The notes below the pieces were generated by a model. It was given only the letters and a program-made list of their open reading frames with translations. It had not been told where the DNA came from and did not search any database. This document shows positions 15,719-28,060 of a stretch of DNA of 40,331 bases, piece by piece; position 1 is the first letter of the stretch, and every line of letters starts with the position of its first letter. The DNA lies in assembly GCA_026125895.1 (NCBI GenBank), contig JAHCKG010000035.1, forward strand, positions 1 through 40,331, given 5' to 3'. A program made the position numbers and the translations under genes. This stretch comes from Pseudolabrys sp. (GTDB lineage: Bacteria; Pseudomonadota; Alphaproteobacteria; Rhizobiales; Xanthobacteraceae).

Positions 15719-16855
15719 ATGAGCGGCGAGGCCGGGGATGACCCAGGCCTCGACCCTGCTATTGGCCGGGCGCGCCGGGTGGATCCAGCGGACCACCTGA
15801 CGCGGCAGCCCGGGTGGGGTCGGCGGTCGCCAGGAGAACGGAGGCGCGAGTCTGCGAACAGCAGCGATCGCGGCGGGCCGACTTATGCCGCGCTCGATCT
15901 CGGCACCAATAACTGCCGTTTGCTGGTGGCGCGGCCCAATGGCGAAAGCTTCCGCGTCATCGACGCGTTCTCGCGCATCGTTCGCCTCGGCGAAGGCATT
16001 TCCGCATCCGGCCGCCTGAGCGAGGCGGCGATCGAGCGCTCGATGGAAGCGCTCGAGATCTGCCGCAACAAGATGCGCAACCGCGGCGTCACCCGCGCGC
16101 GCCTCGTCGCAACCGAAGCCTGCCGCGCCGCCGAGAACGGCCTGGAATTTCGCGCGCAGGTGGCGGAGCTGCTTGGTCTCGAACTCGAAGTCATCGACCG
16201 CGAGACCGAAGCGGCGCTCGCCGCGACGAGTTGTACGCCGCTGATCGATCCCGCGGCCGGCGGCGTCGTGCTGTTCGACATCGGCGGCGGTTCATCCGAA
16301 CTGGTGCGCATGGGGCCGGCGCCGGCCAACGGCCGCGGTCCGCCGCCGCCGCAGATCAAGGGCTGGATTTCGCTGCCGCACGGCGTCGTCACTCTGGCCG
16401 AGCGCTATGGCGGGCTCACCGTGACGCGCGACACCTACGAGGCGATGGTCGGCGAGATCGCCGGCCTGATCGAGCCCTTCGCGCGCACGCACGGCTGCGA
16501 CGATCTCGCCGACGTGCACATGCTCGGCACGTCAGGCACGGTGACGACGATCGCCGGCGTGCATCTCGACCTCAAGCGCTACGACCGCAATCGCGTCGAT
16601 GGCTGCTGGCTCGGCGCCGACGAGATCGACGCCGTGCTCGAACGGCTGCTGGCGATGTCCTATGCCGAGCGCTGCGCCTCGCCATGCATCGGCGCCGACC
16701 GTGCCGATCTCGTGCTGGCGGGCTGCGCCATCCTCGAAGCCATTCGCCGCGCCTTCCCGTGCCGGCGGCTGCGCGTCGCCGACCGGGGCCTGCGCGAAGG
16801 CATGCTGGTGCAGATGATGCGCGAAGACGGCGTCTGGGGCGGGCAGGCGGCGTAG
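15719..16855 (+). CDS. ppx: Ppx/GppA exopolyphosphatase family protein
   Basis: Cytoplasmic phosphatase of 378 aa that removes terminal phosphate from polyphosphate or converts pppGpp to ppGpp. ASKHA-fold motifs are intact: phosphate 1 loop ALDLGTNNCRLLV (~58-70), IVRLGEGI, the conserved DIGGGSSEL, and GTSGTVTT. It lacks the C-terminal HD extension of long PPX proteins, fitting the short alphaproteobacterial form. The first ~53 residues are arginine-rich and poorly conserved. rlmE follows on the same strand after 67 bp, a linkage common in Hyphomicrobiales. It cannot be decided from sequence whether polyphosphate or pppGpp is preferred. Confidence 0.92.
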   Translation: MSGEAGDDPGLDPAIGRARRVDPADHLTRQPGWGRRSPGERRRESANSSDRGGPTYAALDLGTNNCRLLVARPNGESFRVIDAFSRIVRLGEGISASGRLSEAAIERSMEALEICRNKMRNRGVTRARLVATEACRAAENGLEFRAQVAELLGLELEVIDRETEAALAATSCTPLIDPAAGGVVLFDIGGGSSELVRMGPAPANGRGPPPPQIKGWISLPHGVVTLAERYGGLTVTRDTYEAMVGEIAGLIEPFARTHGCDDLADVHMLGTSGTVTTIAGVHLDLKRYDRNRVDGCWLGADEIDAVLERLLAMSYAERCASPCIGADRADLVLAGCAILEAIRRAFPCRRLRVADRGLREGMLVQMMREDGVWGGQAA

Positions 16856-16875
16856 TAAGAGCAGCCGCATACTCG

Positions 16876-16905
16876 CTTCACCTCCCCCTCCAGGGGAGGG
16901 TGAAG
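16876..16905 (+). terminator. Hairpin between ppx and rlmE
   Basis: CTTCACC (16876-16882) pairs with GGTGAAG (16899-16905), with inner TCCCC/GGGGA. No T-run follows, and rlmE starts 18 bp later, so it is more likely a processing or attenuation structure than a full terminator. Confidence 0.45.
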
Positions 16906-16922
16906 TGTGCTAGAGGCCCCCG

Positions 16923-17606
16923 ATGAGTAAAAAATCTGTCTCCACCGGCGCGCGCGACCTCAAGGTGCGGGTCAAGACCGCCCGCAAGCGCTCGCTGTCC
17001 TCGACCTTGTGGCTGGAGCGCCAGCTCAACGATCCGTATGTCGCGCGCGCCAGGCGCGAGGGCATGCGCTCGCGCGCCGCCTTCAAGCTGATCGAGATCG
17101 ACGACAAGGCGCACTTTCTCAAAAAGGGCGCGCGCGTCGTCGATCTCGGCGCCGCGCCGGGCGGCTGGTCGCAGGTGGCGGCCAAACGCGTCGGGCCGCA
17201 GGGCAAGGTGGTCGGCATCGATCTCCTCGACATCGAGCCGCTGCCGGGTGTCGATTTCCGCGTCTTCGACTTTCTCGATCCCGGCGCGCCCGACCTGCTC
17301 AAGGAGATGCTTGGCGGGCAGGCCGACGTCGTCCTGTCCGACATGGCGGCGAACGCCACCGGCCATCGCAAGACCGATCACATCAAGATCGTGGCGCTGG
17401 TCGAGGCGGCCGCGGAATTCGCCCGCGAGGTGCTGGCGCCGGGCGGCGCGTTTCTCGCCAAGGTGATCCAGGGCGGCCTTGAGGGCACGCTGCTGGCGGC
17501 GCTCAAGAAGGACTTCGCGAAGGTGGTGCACATCAAGCCGCCGGCGAGCCGCGCGGATTCGGCGGAGCTCTATCTGCTGGCGACGGGGTTTCGGGGCGGG
17601 AAGTAG
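16923..17606 (+). CDS. rlmE: 23S rRNA (uridine-2'-O-)-methyltransferase RlmE
   Basis: SAM-dependent methyltransferase of the FtsJ/RrmJ family, 227 aa, that 2'-O-methylates a uridine in the A loop of 23S rRNA on the large subunit. The catalytic tetrad K-D-K-E is complete: K55 ([10 protein letters not shown]), D140 (VLSDMA), K180 (FLAKVIQG), E215 (SAELYLLA). The SAM-binding loop is [15 protein letters not shown] (72-86). The N-terminal ~25 basic residues ([10 protein letters not shown]) are typical of alphaproteobacterial members. It converges with the TPR gene with only three bases between the stop codons, leaving no room for a terminator. Confidence 0.97.
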   Translation: MSKKSVSTGARDLKVRVKTARKRSLSSTLWLERQLNDPYVARARREGMRSRAAFKLIEIDDKAHFLKKGARVVDLGAAPGGWSQVAAKRVGPQGKVVGIDLLDIEPLPGVDFRVFDFLDPGAPDLLKEMLGGQADVVLSDMAANATGHRKTDHIKIVALVEAAAEFAREVLAPGGAFLAKVIQGGLEGTLLAALKKDFAKVVHIKPPASRADSAELYLLATGFRGGK

Positions 17607-17609
17607 CCG

Positions 17610-20030
17610 CTACCGCCACACATCCGTGAAGCGCGCGCCGCGGCGGCGCGTATCCATCTGGCGGAAATACATCTCGCGCTTCTCGCGCTCGGTGAGCTGG
17701 CGCGGCGGCGGCGCATAATAATGTCCGCTGCGCGGGGCCGGCTGACGGTCGGCCTGCCGGACCGGCGCCGGCTTGTGCGCGGCGGGTTTGCGCGAGGCTT
17801 CCTTGCGGGCGGCTTCCTTGCGCGCAGCCTCTTTGCGTTCCTGCGCCTCGCGCAGCTTGCGCTCGCGCGGGGTCTCGCGCGTGGCCTTGCTGGCATCTTT
17901 GCCGGCGTTCTTGCGGGTCTTGTGCGCTTCGCGCGGCGGCGGCAGCACAACGGGCTTTGCCGTGCGTGTCGCCGGCGTCGCGGCGGTGATGTCGCCGTCA
18001 TCGTCGGTCTCGGCGGCGGGACGCGGATCGCGCGGCGGCGCGGCGACAGCGACCTTCTGCTTCTCGGCATCACGCTTCTCGGCATCACGCTTCTTGGCTT
18101 GCGCGTCACGCTTTTGCGCCTCGGCTTCGCGCGCCTTGGTGTCCGCCTCGCGGGCTTTTCCCTCCGCTTCGCGGAGTTTGGCCTGCGCCGCCGCTTCGGC
18201 CTGGCGCCTGGCCTCGGCCGCTCGCGCCGACGCTTCCTGTTCGCGGCGCATGCCGTCCTCGATGGCGGCGAGCGCCTGCTTGGCCTCGGCCATCGCCGGG
18301 TTGAGCGTGACGGCCTTGCGATAGTCGGCGAGGGCGGCGTCGCGATCCTTCGCCGCGGCGTAGAGCGCGCCGCGCTGGTAATAGGCCTGGAAGTTCTTCG
18401 GCTCTCGCGCGATCACGGCATTGGTGTCGGCGAGCGCGCCGGCGGCATCGCCCTTGTGCGCGCGCAGCGCCGCGCGTTCGAGATAGGGCGCCGCGGGCTT
18501 GGGATCGAGGCGGATCGCCTGTTCGAGATCGGCGATCGCGCGGTCGGCGTCGCCCTTGCCGGCATAGATCTCGGCGCGCGCCAGATAGATCGCGGCGTTG
18601 CCCGCCTTGAGCTCGACGGCGCGGTTGAAGTCGTGCAGCGCCTTGTCGGTGTCGGCCTTGGCGTAGAGGATCTGGCCGCGCGTCGCCAGCGCCATGGCGT
18701 TGTTGGCGTCGGCGGCGATCACCTTGTCGAGATCGGGCAGGGCCTTGGCGTCGTCCTTCTTGCGCGCATAAGCGAGCGCGCGCACCGCGATGGCGTCGAT
18801 ATTGTCCGGCTCGATCTTGAGCACGCTTTCGACGTCCTTGAGGGCGCCGTCGGCGTCGCCGTCGTCGAGCCGCAATTCGGCGCGCACGCGCAGCCCGTTA
18901 ACGGTCCACTGCGTCTTGAGCGCGCGGGCGATGTCGGCATGGGCGCGCTTCTTGTCCCCCTTCTCGCGCCAGGCTTCGGCGCGCAGGCGCAGCGCCAGCG
19001 CCGGCTTCTCGTCGAGCGGCACCGCGCGGTCGAGCGCGGCGATGCTGCGGTCGAGATTGCCCTTCTTGCGCCAGACGGCGGCTTCGGCGATCAGCGGCTC
19101 GCTGCTCTTCGGGTTGCGGCGGAAGGCGTCCTCATAGTCGCGGATTGCGCCGTCGAGATCGCCGGTGCCGTCGCGCGCCTGGGCGCGCAGCATGATGTTG
19201 TCGACATCGGGATCGAGCCGCAGCGCCTGGTCGAAATCGGCGAGCGCGCGCGTGAACTCCTTGCGCCGCAGATAGAGCTGGCCGCGGCCGGCGTAGGCAT
19301 TGGCCTTGCTGCCGCCGAGGCTGATCGCCTTCTGGTAGTCCTCCAGCGCGCCGTCGTCGTAGCCGAGGTCGCGGCGCACCGCGGCGCGGCTGACATAAGG
19401 CGAGGGCGAGGCCGGATCGAGCTCGATCGCCTTGCCGTAATCGGCGATGGCCTGACCGAAATTGCCGCGCGCGTACCAGGCATTGCCGCGGTTCTGATAG
19501 GCGGGCGCGAAGTCGGGTGCCAGATTGATGGCGCGGTTGAGATCCGCGATCGCGCTGGCGATGTCGCTACGGTCGAGATAAGCGAGGCCGCGCAGCGCAT
19601 AAGCGACGCCGAGCGGCTCGCCGGCGAGCTTGCCGGTGCCGATGATGCGCGTGCAGGACTGCACGCGATAGTAGGCGAGGTTCTCGGTCTGCGTGGCGCA
19701 GATGCGCGCGTCGGAGCCTTTCGGCCGCGGCGGCAGATCCTTCGGCATCGCCTGCTTGATGTCGTGCGCGTCGGCGTCGGGCAGGCCGGCAAGCGGATTG
19801 CTCGATGACGTCGTGGGCTTGACGGTGTCGCGCGTGCGCGTATCGCGCAGGCGCGTATTGATGATGCGCGCCTGCTGCTGCGGGGGCGCATGCGTTTCAC
19901 CGAAACCGAAGAAGCGGATCTGCGCCTGCGCCTTGCCGGAAAAAACATAGGCTCCGGCGCCGATCGCGGCGACGACAAGCGCGGTGCAAACAGCACCGTG
20001 AGCAAGCGTAGCTGGGTATCGCGCGCGCAT
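17610..20030 (-). CDS. Large TPR-repeat membrane-anchored protein
   Basis: About 806 aa from ATG 20030, chosen because it directly precedes an uncleaved signal anchor (residues ~10-35, GAVCTALVVAAIGAGAYVF). A longer frame to 20168 lacks membrane-protein sense. After a linker (~40-110), roughly a dozen tetratricopeptide repeats of 34 residues follow (for example AYQNRGNAWYARGNFGQAIA), up to ~595. Then comes an Ala/Glu/Lys/Arg coiled coil (~595-665, KAREADTKAREAEAQKRDAQ) and a strongly basic, proline-containing tail ending RGARFTDVWR. It should be a periplasmic scaffold for protein complexes. Partners unknown. It is a single gene between convergent rlmE and the upstream MFS gene. Confidence 0.85.
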   Translation of the reverse strand: MRARYPATLAHGAVCTALVVAAIGAGAYVFSGKAQAQIRFFGFGETHAPPQQQARIINTRLRDTRTRDTVKPTTSSSNPLAGLPDADAHDIKQAMPKDLPPRPKGSDARICATQTENLAYYRVQSCTRIIGTGKLAGEPLGVAYALRGLAYLDRSDIASAIADLNRAINLAPDFAPAYQNRGNAWYARGNFGQAIADYGKAIELDPASPSPYVSRAAVRRDLGYDDGALEDYQKAISLGGSKANAYAGRGQLYLRRKEFTRALADFDQALRLDPDVDNIMLRAQARDGTGDLDGAIRDYEDAFRRNPKSSEPLIAEAAVWRKKGNLDRSIAALDRAVPLDEKPALALRLRAEAWREKGDKKRAHADIARALKTQWTVNGLRVRAELRLDDGDADGALKDVESVLKIEPDNIDAIAVRALAYARKKDDAKALPDLDKVIAADANNAMALATRGQILYAKADTDKALHDFNRAVELKAGNAAIYLARAEIYAGKGDADRAIADLEQAIRLDPKPAAPYLERAALRAHKGDAAGALADTNAVIAREPKNFQAYYQRGALYAAAKDRDAALADYRKAVTLNPAMAEAKQALAAIEDGMRREQEASARAAEARRQAEAAAQAKLREAEGKAREADTKAREAEAQKRDAQAKKRDAEKRDAEKQKVAVAAPPRDPRPAAETDDDGDITAATPATRTAKPVVLPPPREAHKTRKNAGKDASKATRETPRERKLREAQERKEAARKEAARKEASRKPAAHKPAPVRQADRQPAPRSGHYYAPPPRQLTEREKREMYFRQMDTRRRGARFTDVWR

Positions 20031-20180
20031 CGCTCTTCGCCTTGACTGGCCTTGCAGGATTGCCGTGCCGATTAACCATAGGCCGGATGCAAATGTGTCA
20101 GCGCGACAATGACTTGTCCATGTCATTGCTCCCTGCGCATTAACCAGTTTTGCGCAGATGGTTAACATCTAAAATTTGAA

Positions 20181-23430
<3,250 letters not shown>

Positions 23431-23437
23431 CTCAGCG

Positions 23438-23577
23438 TCATCCTGAGGTGCCCGGCGTAGCCGGGCCTCGAAGGATGGCAGCATCCGACAACCTGTCCGC
23501 TCGTCCCCGCGGAAGCGGGGACCCAGTCTTTGCGATCATCAAGAAAGTTCTGGATCCCCGCCTTCGCGGGGATGACC
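23438..23577. repeat. Two palindromic intergenic repeat units after guaB
   Basis: Unit 1 (23438-23477): GTCATCCTGAGG ... CCTCGAAGGATG with inner hairpin GCCCGGC-GTA-GCCGGGC (23450-23466). Unit 2 (23501-23577): two hairpins, GTCCCCGC/GCGGGGAC (23503-23522) and ATCCCCGC/GCGGGGAT (23554-23573), around ATCATCAAGAAAGTTCTGG. Both types are common rhizobial intergenic palindromes. They may also stop guaB transcripts. Confidence 0.75.
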
Positions 23578-23608
23578 GGAGTTTGTAGCCGCCGCCGTCG
23601 CGCGATCG

Positions 23609-24541
23609 CTACTTCTTGTCCAAAAAAGCCTTGATCAATCCCACCGTCTGCGCCGGCTGTTCTTCCATGATCCAGTGGCCGGAGTTCTTGACGATGCCGC
23701 CTTCGACATTGGTGGCCACTTCGCGCATCACCACGGCCTGGGTGTCGCCGAAGGAATGATCGGCCCCGAGCGCCAGCACCGGCATCGGCAGCTTGGTCTT
23801 CTGGAATTCGATGTTGTCGGCGCGGTCCTTGGTATTGAAGGTGGCGAACTGCTCGAAGGCGTAATGCATGTTGCCGGGGCGGGCATAGAGCCGCGCATAG
23901 TGATTGCGCGTCGCCGTGTCGATCGCCTTCGGGTTGGCCGACAGTTCGTTGTAGAAGCGGTCGAGATAGATGCGCTCGCGGCCCTTGACCAGACGATCGA
24001 CATCGGGACCGCGGAAGTTGAAGTGCCAGAGCAACGGCGACTTCAGGATCTCGTCCCACGGGCCGATGCCGGGCAGCGGCGCGTCGATGATCACCCATTT
24101 GGTGATGCGGGCCGGATATTGCGCGGCGAGCGCATAGCCGACCATGTTGCCGATGTCGTGGGTGACGAGGTCGGCCTTCTCGACCTTCAGCGCGTCCATC
24201 ACCTTGGCGATGTCCTGGCCTTGCGTCTTCTTGTCGTAACCGCCTTTCGGCTGCGACGACAGACCCATGCCGCGCAGGTCGGGCACGATCACGGTGTGAT
24301 CCTTGACCAGCACCTTGGCGGCCGGCGCCCACATGTCGCCGGTGTCGCCGAAGCCGTGCAGCAGCACGACCGCCGGTCCCTTGCCGCCGACGCGGACATA
24401 GAGCGTCGCATCACCAGCCTTGATGCGTTCGATGCGGAAGTTTGATGGAAAGCGTTCGACGCGGGCTTCGGCGGCGACGGCAGACATAAGGAGAGCGCTG
24501 ACGCCGAAACCGGCGACGAGCAGGCGGGACAACGGGGACAT
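23609..24541 (-). CDS. Exported alpha/beta hydrolase (epoxide hydrolase-like)
   Basis: Protein of 310 aa from ATG 24541, with the ribosome site GAGGA upstream. An N-terminal signal peptide (residues 1-26, LLVAGFGVSALLMSAVAAEA) directs it to the periplasm. The fold is alpha/beta hydrolase: oxyanion HGFGDTGDMW (62-71), nucleophile elbow VTHDIGNMVG with D129 as nucleophile, and GHWIMEEQPAQ with the catalytic His near the end. Aspartate as nucleophile places it with epoxide hydrolases and haloalkane dehalogenases rather than serine esterases; the cap region holds a YxRLYARPGNM-like block typical of epoxide hydrolase homologues. Natural substrate unknown. Confidence 0.88.
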   Translation of the reverse strand: MSPLSRLLVAGFGVSALLMSAVAAEARVERFPSNFRIERIKAGDATLYVRVGGKGPAVVLLHGFGDTGDMWAPAAKVLVKDHTVIVPDLRGMGLSSQPKGGYDKKTQGQDIAKVMDALKVEKADLVTHDIGNMVGYALAAQYPARITKWVIIDAPLPGIGPWDEILKSPLLWHFNFRGPDVDRLVKGRERIYLDRFYNELSANPKAIDTATRNHYARLYARPGNMHYAFEQFATFNTKDRADNIEFQKTKLPMPVLALGADHSFGDTQAVVMREVATNVEGGIVKNSGHWIMEEQPAQTVGLIKAFLDKK

Positions 24542-24709
24542 GGGGGTCCTCAGATGGTTGAGGGAACCCACTATACTCCTTTACCGTATGATGACGAGGG
24601 ACCTGCCCGCTCAAAGAAGTGGCAAACCGGCCCCTTGCATTCGTTTGGCATCCTTGCGGCTTGCCTGCCGCGGCGGTCCGGCCTAACGCAGGCAACCGAT
24701 TGACCGGGA

Positions 24710-25144
24710 ATGATGATCATGACGATCAAGATGATCTTGCTGCCGCTGTTCGTGCAGATTGCGCTGACCTTCGGTCTGTTCTGCTGGATGGCCTATCACC
24801 GGACGACGCTCATCCGCAGCCGCGCGGTGCATCCGCGCGACATCGCGCTGCGCCAGCCGAACTGGCCGCCGCATGTGCTGCAGGTCGCCAACGCGGCGCA
24901 TAACCAGCTCGAACTGCCGATGCTGTTCTATGTGCTGACCATCCTGGCGATCATCACCCGCAAGGCGGACATGTTGTTCCTGGTGCTGGCCTGGATCTTC
25001 GTGATCTCGCGGCTGGCGCATGCCTATGTGCATGTCACCAGCAACCGCATCGCCATCCGCGGACCGGTGTTCGGCATCGGGCTTCTGGTGCTCATCATCA
25101 TGTGGATCGTGTTCATGATCGAAATTCTGCTGGCGACGCCATGA
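24710..25144 (+). CDS. MAPEG family membrane protein
   Basis: Four-helix integral membrane protein of 144 aa of the MAPEG family (membrane-associated proteins in eicosanoid and glutathione metabolism). Helices are near 8-28, 70-85, 88-108 and 118-140. The conserved loop pattern NAAHNQLELPMLFY and FVISRLAHAYVHV is the MAPEG signature region. Bacterial members are of unknown activity. Three ATG codons lie at the start (24710, 24713, 24719). Its stop codon overlaps the start of the next gene (ATGA, 25141-25144), so the two are translationally coupled. Confidence 0.88.
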   Translation: MMIMTIKMILLPLFVQIALTFGLFCWMAYHRTTLIRSRAVHPRDIALRQPNWPPHVLQVANAAHNQLELPMLFYVLTILAIITRKADMLFLVLAWIFVISRLAHAYVHVTSNRIAIRGPVFGIGLLVLIIMWIVFMIEILLATP

Positions 25145-26439
25145 CGCCGGCCGCGCGGCTGCAGGCCGCTATCGAAGTTCTCGAAGCCGTTCTCAATGAC
25201 CGCCGGCCCGCCGCCGACGCACTCAAGAGCTGGGGCCAGGCGCATCGCTTCGCCGGGTCGGGCGACCGCGCGGCGATCGGCGGGCTGGTGTTCGACGCGC
25301 TGCGCCGCAAGGCCTCGAGCGCGCATCTGATGGACGCCGATACGCCGCGCGCGGTGGCGCTCGGCATGCTCAGGCGCGAGCGCGGGCTCGACGCCGAGGC
25401 GATCGGCAAGCTCGCGAGCGGCGCGCAATACGCACCCGAGGCGTTAAGCAATGCCGAACGTGTGCGGCTTGAGACGGCGAACCTCGACGGCGCACCGGCG
25501 CACATTGCGGGCGACTACCCGGAATGGCTCGACGACGCCTTCGCGCAGAGCTTCGGCGACAAACGGGCCGAAGAGGGCGCGGCGCTGGCCTCGCGCGCGC
25601 CGCTCGATCTGCGCGTCAACACCATCAAGGGCGAGCGCGACAAGGCGGCGGGTCAGCTCGCCGATCTCAAGCCCGAGCCGACGCCGTGGTCGCCCTGGGG
25701 CTTGCGCATCACGCTCGGCGCCGACGCCAAGGCGCCGCCGGTTCACGCCGAGCCGGCTTTCATCAAGGGCCTGGTCGAGGTGCAGGACGAGGGCTCGCAG
25801 CTCGCGGCGCTGTTCTCCGGCGCCAAGCCCGGCGAGCAGGTGCTCGACCTGTGCGCCGGCGCCGGCGGCAAGACGCTGGCGCTGGCGGCGATGATGGCGA
25901 ACAAGGGACAACTCTTTGCCACCGACGACGACAAAAGGCGGCTGGCGCCGATTCATGACCGGCTGACGCGATCGGGCGCGCGGAATGTTCAGGTGCGCAC
26001 GCCCAAATCGATCCACACCGAGATCGACGACCTCAAGGGCCGCATGGACCTCGTCCTGATCGACGCGCCCTGCACCGGCACCGGCGCCTGGCGGCGCAAC
26101 CCGGACGCCAAGTGGCGGATGCGGCCGGGGGCGCTGGAACAGCGCCTCGCCGAGCAGGCCGGCATCTTCGACCGCGCGGCCGAGTTCCTCAAACCGGGCG
26201 GGCGGATCGCCTACATCACCTGCTCGCTGCTGGAAGCGGAGAACGGTGCCCAGGTGAGGGGCTTTCTCGGCCGGCATCCGGGCTTTGCCGCCGAAGACCC
26301 GGCGGCCACGGTCAAGGCGCTGGGCGAGCGGGCGGCGGCCTTTGCCAAGGCGGCGCGGCTGGGCCCGGAAGGCATCCTCATGACGCCGAAGTCCACAGGG
26401 ACCGACGGTTTCTTCGTCTCGGTCCTGCGGCGGACCTGA
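25141..26439 (+). CDS. RsmB/NOP-type rRNA (cytosine-C5)-methyltransferase
   Basis: SAM-dependent m5C RNA methyltransferase of 432 aa. The start ATG 25141 overlaps the MAPEG stop. The N-terminal ~150 residues are a NusB-like helical RNA-binding region, shorter than in E. coli RsmB. The methyltransferase core has EVQDEGSQLAALF, the SAM loop VLDLCAGAGGKTLALA, LIDAPCTGTGAWRRNPD with the release cysteine, and YITCSLLEAENGAQV with the nucleophile cysteine. Likely target is 16S rRNA (position 967 type), but RsmF- or tRNA-directed activity cannot be excluded. Confidence 0.92.
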   Translation: MTPAARLQAAIEVLEAVLNDRRPAADALKSWGQAHRFAGSGDRAAIGGLVFDALRRKASSAHLMDADTPRAVALGMLRRERGLDAEAIGKLASGAQYAPEALSNAERVRLETANLDGAPAHIAGDYPEWLDDAFAQSFGDKRAEEGAALASRAPLDLRVNTIKGERDKAAGQLADLKPEPTPWSPWGLRITLGADAKAPPVHAEPAFIKGLVEVQDEGSQLAALFSGAKPGEQVLDLCAGAGGKTLALAAMMANKGQLFATDDDKRRLAPIHDRLTRSGARNVQVRTPKSIHTEIDDLKGRMDLVLIDAPCTGTGAWRRNPDAKWRMRPGALEQRLAEQAGIFDRAAEFLKPGGRIAYITCSLLEAENGAQVRGFLGRHPGFAAEDPAATVKALGERAAAFAKAARLGPEGILMTPKSTGTDGFFVSVLRRT

Positions 26440-26583
26440 TCACGGCCTGTCGCAGTCTGTAACACTGGCGTTGTTAACGTCTCGATGACGGGAATTCCTC
26501 GATTGCGCCGTAATCCCGGCCAAAAAACCTCGCGAAGATTCGGTGTTTGATCGGCGGCTGTCGATCGGTTCGGGGATTTGGAC

Positions 26584-27669
26584 GTGGCATTGTCTGAGAG
26601 GCGGGAGCCTACATTTCACGCCGTCGCGCGCGACCCTGAGACTTCGTATTCGGCAGCGTCCCATCACGGCGCCTCGGTCCATCACGCGATCAGGCCGTCG
26701 TCGCATTTCACCCGTTTCGTCTCCGGCTTCCAGGCCATCAGCACGCTGATCGGCGTGCCGCTGGCGCTGGCCTCGGGCTATTCGCTGTACCGCGCCAACT
26801 TCGCGCCGGAGACCACCTGCGCCAACCTGCGCGCGTCGATCGTGCAGATGCTGGACAAGAACGTCGATGCCGCGACCCGGCGCATGCTGGTGAAGCGCGA
26901 CATCGAGTCGTTCGAAGCCCAGTGCGGTGCCGTCGATCCCGACGCGCATGCCGCCTTCAAGGCGCTGCTCGCCGCCGACAAGCCCACCGCGGTCGCCGCC
27001 AAGCCGCAGACCGTGGCCAAGGTCCCGGTCGCCGCGGCCAAGGAAACGTCGAAGCCGGTGGCTAAGGAGCCGGTGAAGGAAGCTGCCCGAGAACCAGCGA
27101 AGGAGCCGGTCAAGGAATCCGTGAAGGCGGAGCTCCGCCCAGCGCTCGCCGAGAAGAAACCGGTTGCCGCTCCGCAGGCCGTTGCCGCTGCGCCCGATGC
27201 CGATGCGCACGAGGGCGGCATGTCCGACACGCGCTGGCTCGACGCCGTGCGCTCGGCGCTGGTCGAGACGCCGGACGCCGCGCCCGCCACTCCCGCCAAG
27301 CGCGAGGTGGCGAAGGCCGAGCCGCCGAAGCCGGAACCGGTCAAGGCCGAAGCCGCAAAGCCCGAGCCGATCGCCACGGAGCCGGCCAAGGCCGAGCCCG
27401 AGAAAGCCGCGCTCAAACCGGTGGTGCCGTCGAAGCCCGGTGAGCCGGTGTTGCAGCCCGCCTGGGCCACCAACCCGCCGCCGGCCGCGGCGACTTCTCC
27501 GGCCGCGCCGTCGTTGCCGCCCGCCGTCGAAGTGGCCGGGCGGCCCGAGCCGGCGCAGGACCGCGTCGATCACCCGGTGCCGCCGGGCAGCGTGCCGTCG
27601 GCGCAATACGCCACCGACAGCTCTTGGGTCGGCAAGATCCCGTTCGTCGGTCGGATGATCGAGCGCTAG
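26584..27669 (+). CDS. Membrane-anchored Pro/Ala/Lys-rich protein, unknown
   Basis: About 361 aa. GTG 26584 is preferred because GGGGA lies eight bases before it; TTG 26578 is possible. A single membrane helix (FQAISTLIGVPLALASGYSLY, ~49-69) follows a cytoplasmic tail. The next segment (~75-130) has two cysteines (TTCANLRAS, EAQCGAVD) that could pair. The rest is a long low-complexity linker of Ala, Pro, Lys, Glu (repeated KEPVKE, KPEP units), ending in a conserved-looking SSWVGKIPFVGRMIER. The layout suggests a periplasmic reach or cell-envelope spacer protein. Family not recognised. Confidence 0.75.
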   Translation: MALSERREPTFHAVARDPETSYSAASHHGASVHHAIRPSSHFTRFVSGFQAISTLIGVPLALASGYSLYRANFAPETTCANLRASIVQMLDKNVDAATRRMLVKRDIESFEAQCGAVDPDAHAAFKALLAADKPTAVAAKPQTVAKVPVAAAKETSKPVAKEPVKEAAREPAKEPVKESVKAELRPALAEKKPVAAPQAVAAAPDADAHEGGMSDTRWLDAVRSALVETPDAAPATPAKREVAKAEPPKPEPVKAEAAKPEPIATEPAKAEPEKAALKPVVPSKPGEPVLQPAWATNPPPAAATSPAAPSLPPAVEVAGRPEPAQDRVDHPVPPGSVPSAQYATDSSWVGKIPFVGRMIER

Positions 27670-27685
27670 GCCGCTTGACGAACCC

Positions 27686-27730
27686 ATAACTATCGGGTTA
27701 TCGGTCAATCAATAGCCAACGGGTTATTGA
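27686..27730. promoter_or_regulatory. Palindromic operator region of the ArsR/SRPBCC operon
   Basis: Two inverted repeats lie just before the arsR-type start: ATAAC (27686-27690)/GTTAT (27697-27701), and TCAATAGCC (27709-27717)/GGTTATTGA (27722-27730), 8 of 9 positions pairing. Only six bases separate the second from the ATG at 27737. ArsR-family repressors usually bind such AT-rich dyads and repress themselves. Confidence 0.6.
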
Positions 27731-27736
27731 TCGACG

Positions 27737-28060
27737 ATGACCACGCTCCAGGATCACATCTTCAAATCCCTTTCCGATCCGACGCGGCGGGCGCTGTTCG
27801 AGCGCCTGTGCCGCGACGGCGAGCAGACGGTCGCGGCGCTGACCGCGCAGGCCGGCATTTCGCAGCCCGCCGTCTCCAAACATCTCGCCGTGCTGAAGGA
27901 AGCGGGGCTGGTGCGGGACCGCCATCAGGGGCGGCAGACGCATTACAGCCCGAAACCCGATGCCCTGGCGCCGCTCGTCGATTGGACGCGCGAGATGGCC
28001 GGCTTCTGGCGCAAGCGCTTCGACGGCCTCGAAGACCTGCTGAAGAGGATGGACCAATGA
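27737..28060 (+). CDS. ArsR/SmtB-family transcriptional regulator
   Basis: Winged-helix regulator of 107 aa: LSDPTRRALFERLCRDGEQT, recognition helix ISQPAVSKHLAVLKEAGLV, wing DRHQGRQTHYS, and a C-terminal dimer helix (MAGFWRKRFDGLEDLLKRM). No metal-binding cysteine box is present, so it is not an arsenic/metal sensor but one of the ArsR members paired with SRPBCC proteins. Its stop overlaps the start of the SRPBCC gene (ATGA at 28057-28060). Upstream dyads suggest autorepression. Confidence 0.95.
   Translation: MTTLQDHIFKSLSDPTRRALFERLCRDGEQTVAALTAQAGISQPAVSKHLAVLKEAGLVRDRHQGRQTHYSPKPDALAPLVDWTREMAGFWRKRFDGLEDLLKRMDQ

Noticed and set aside
17721-19808. 695-codon open frame on the plus strand
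   Set aside because: Antisense to the TPR gene; low-complexity Gly/Arg/Val/Ala product with no motif.
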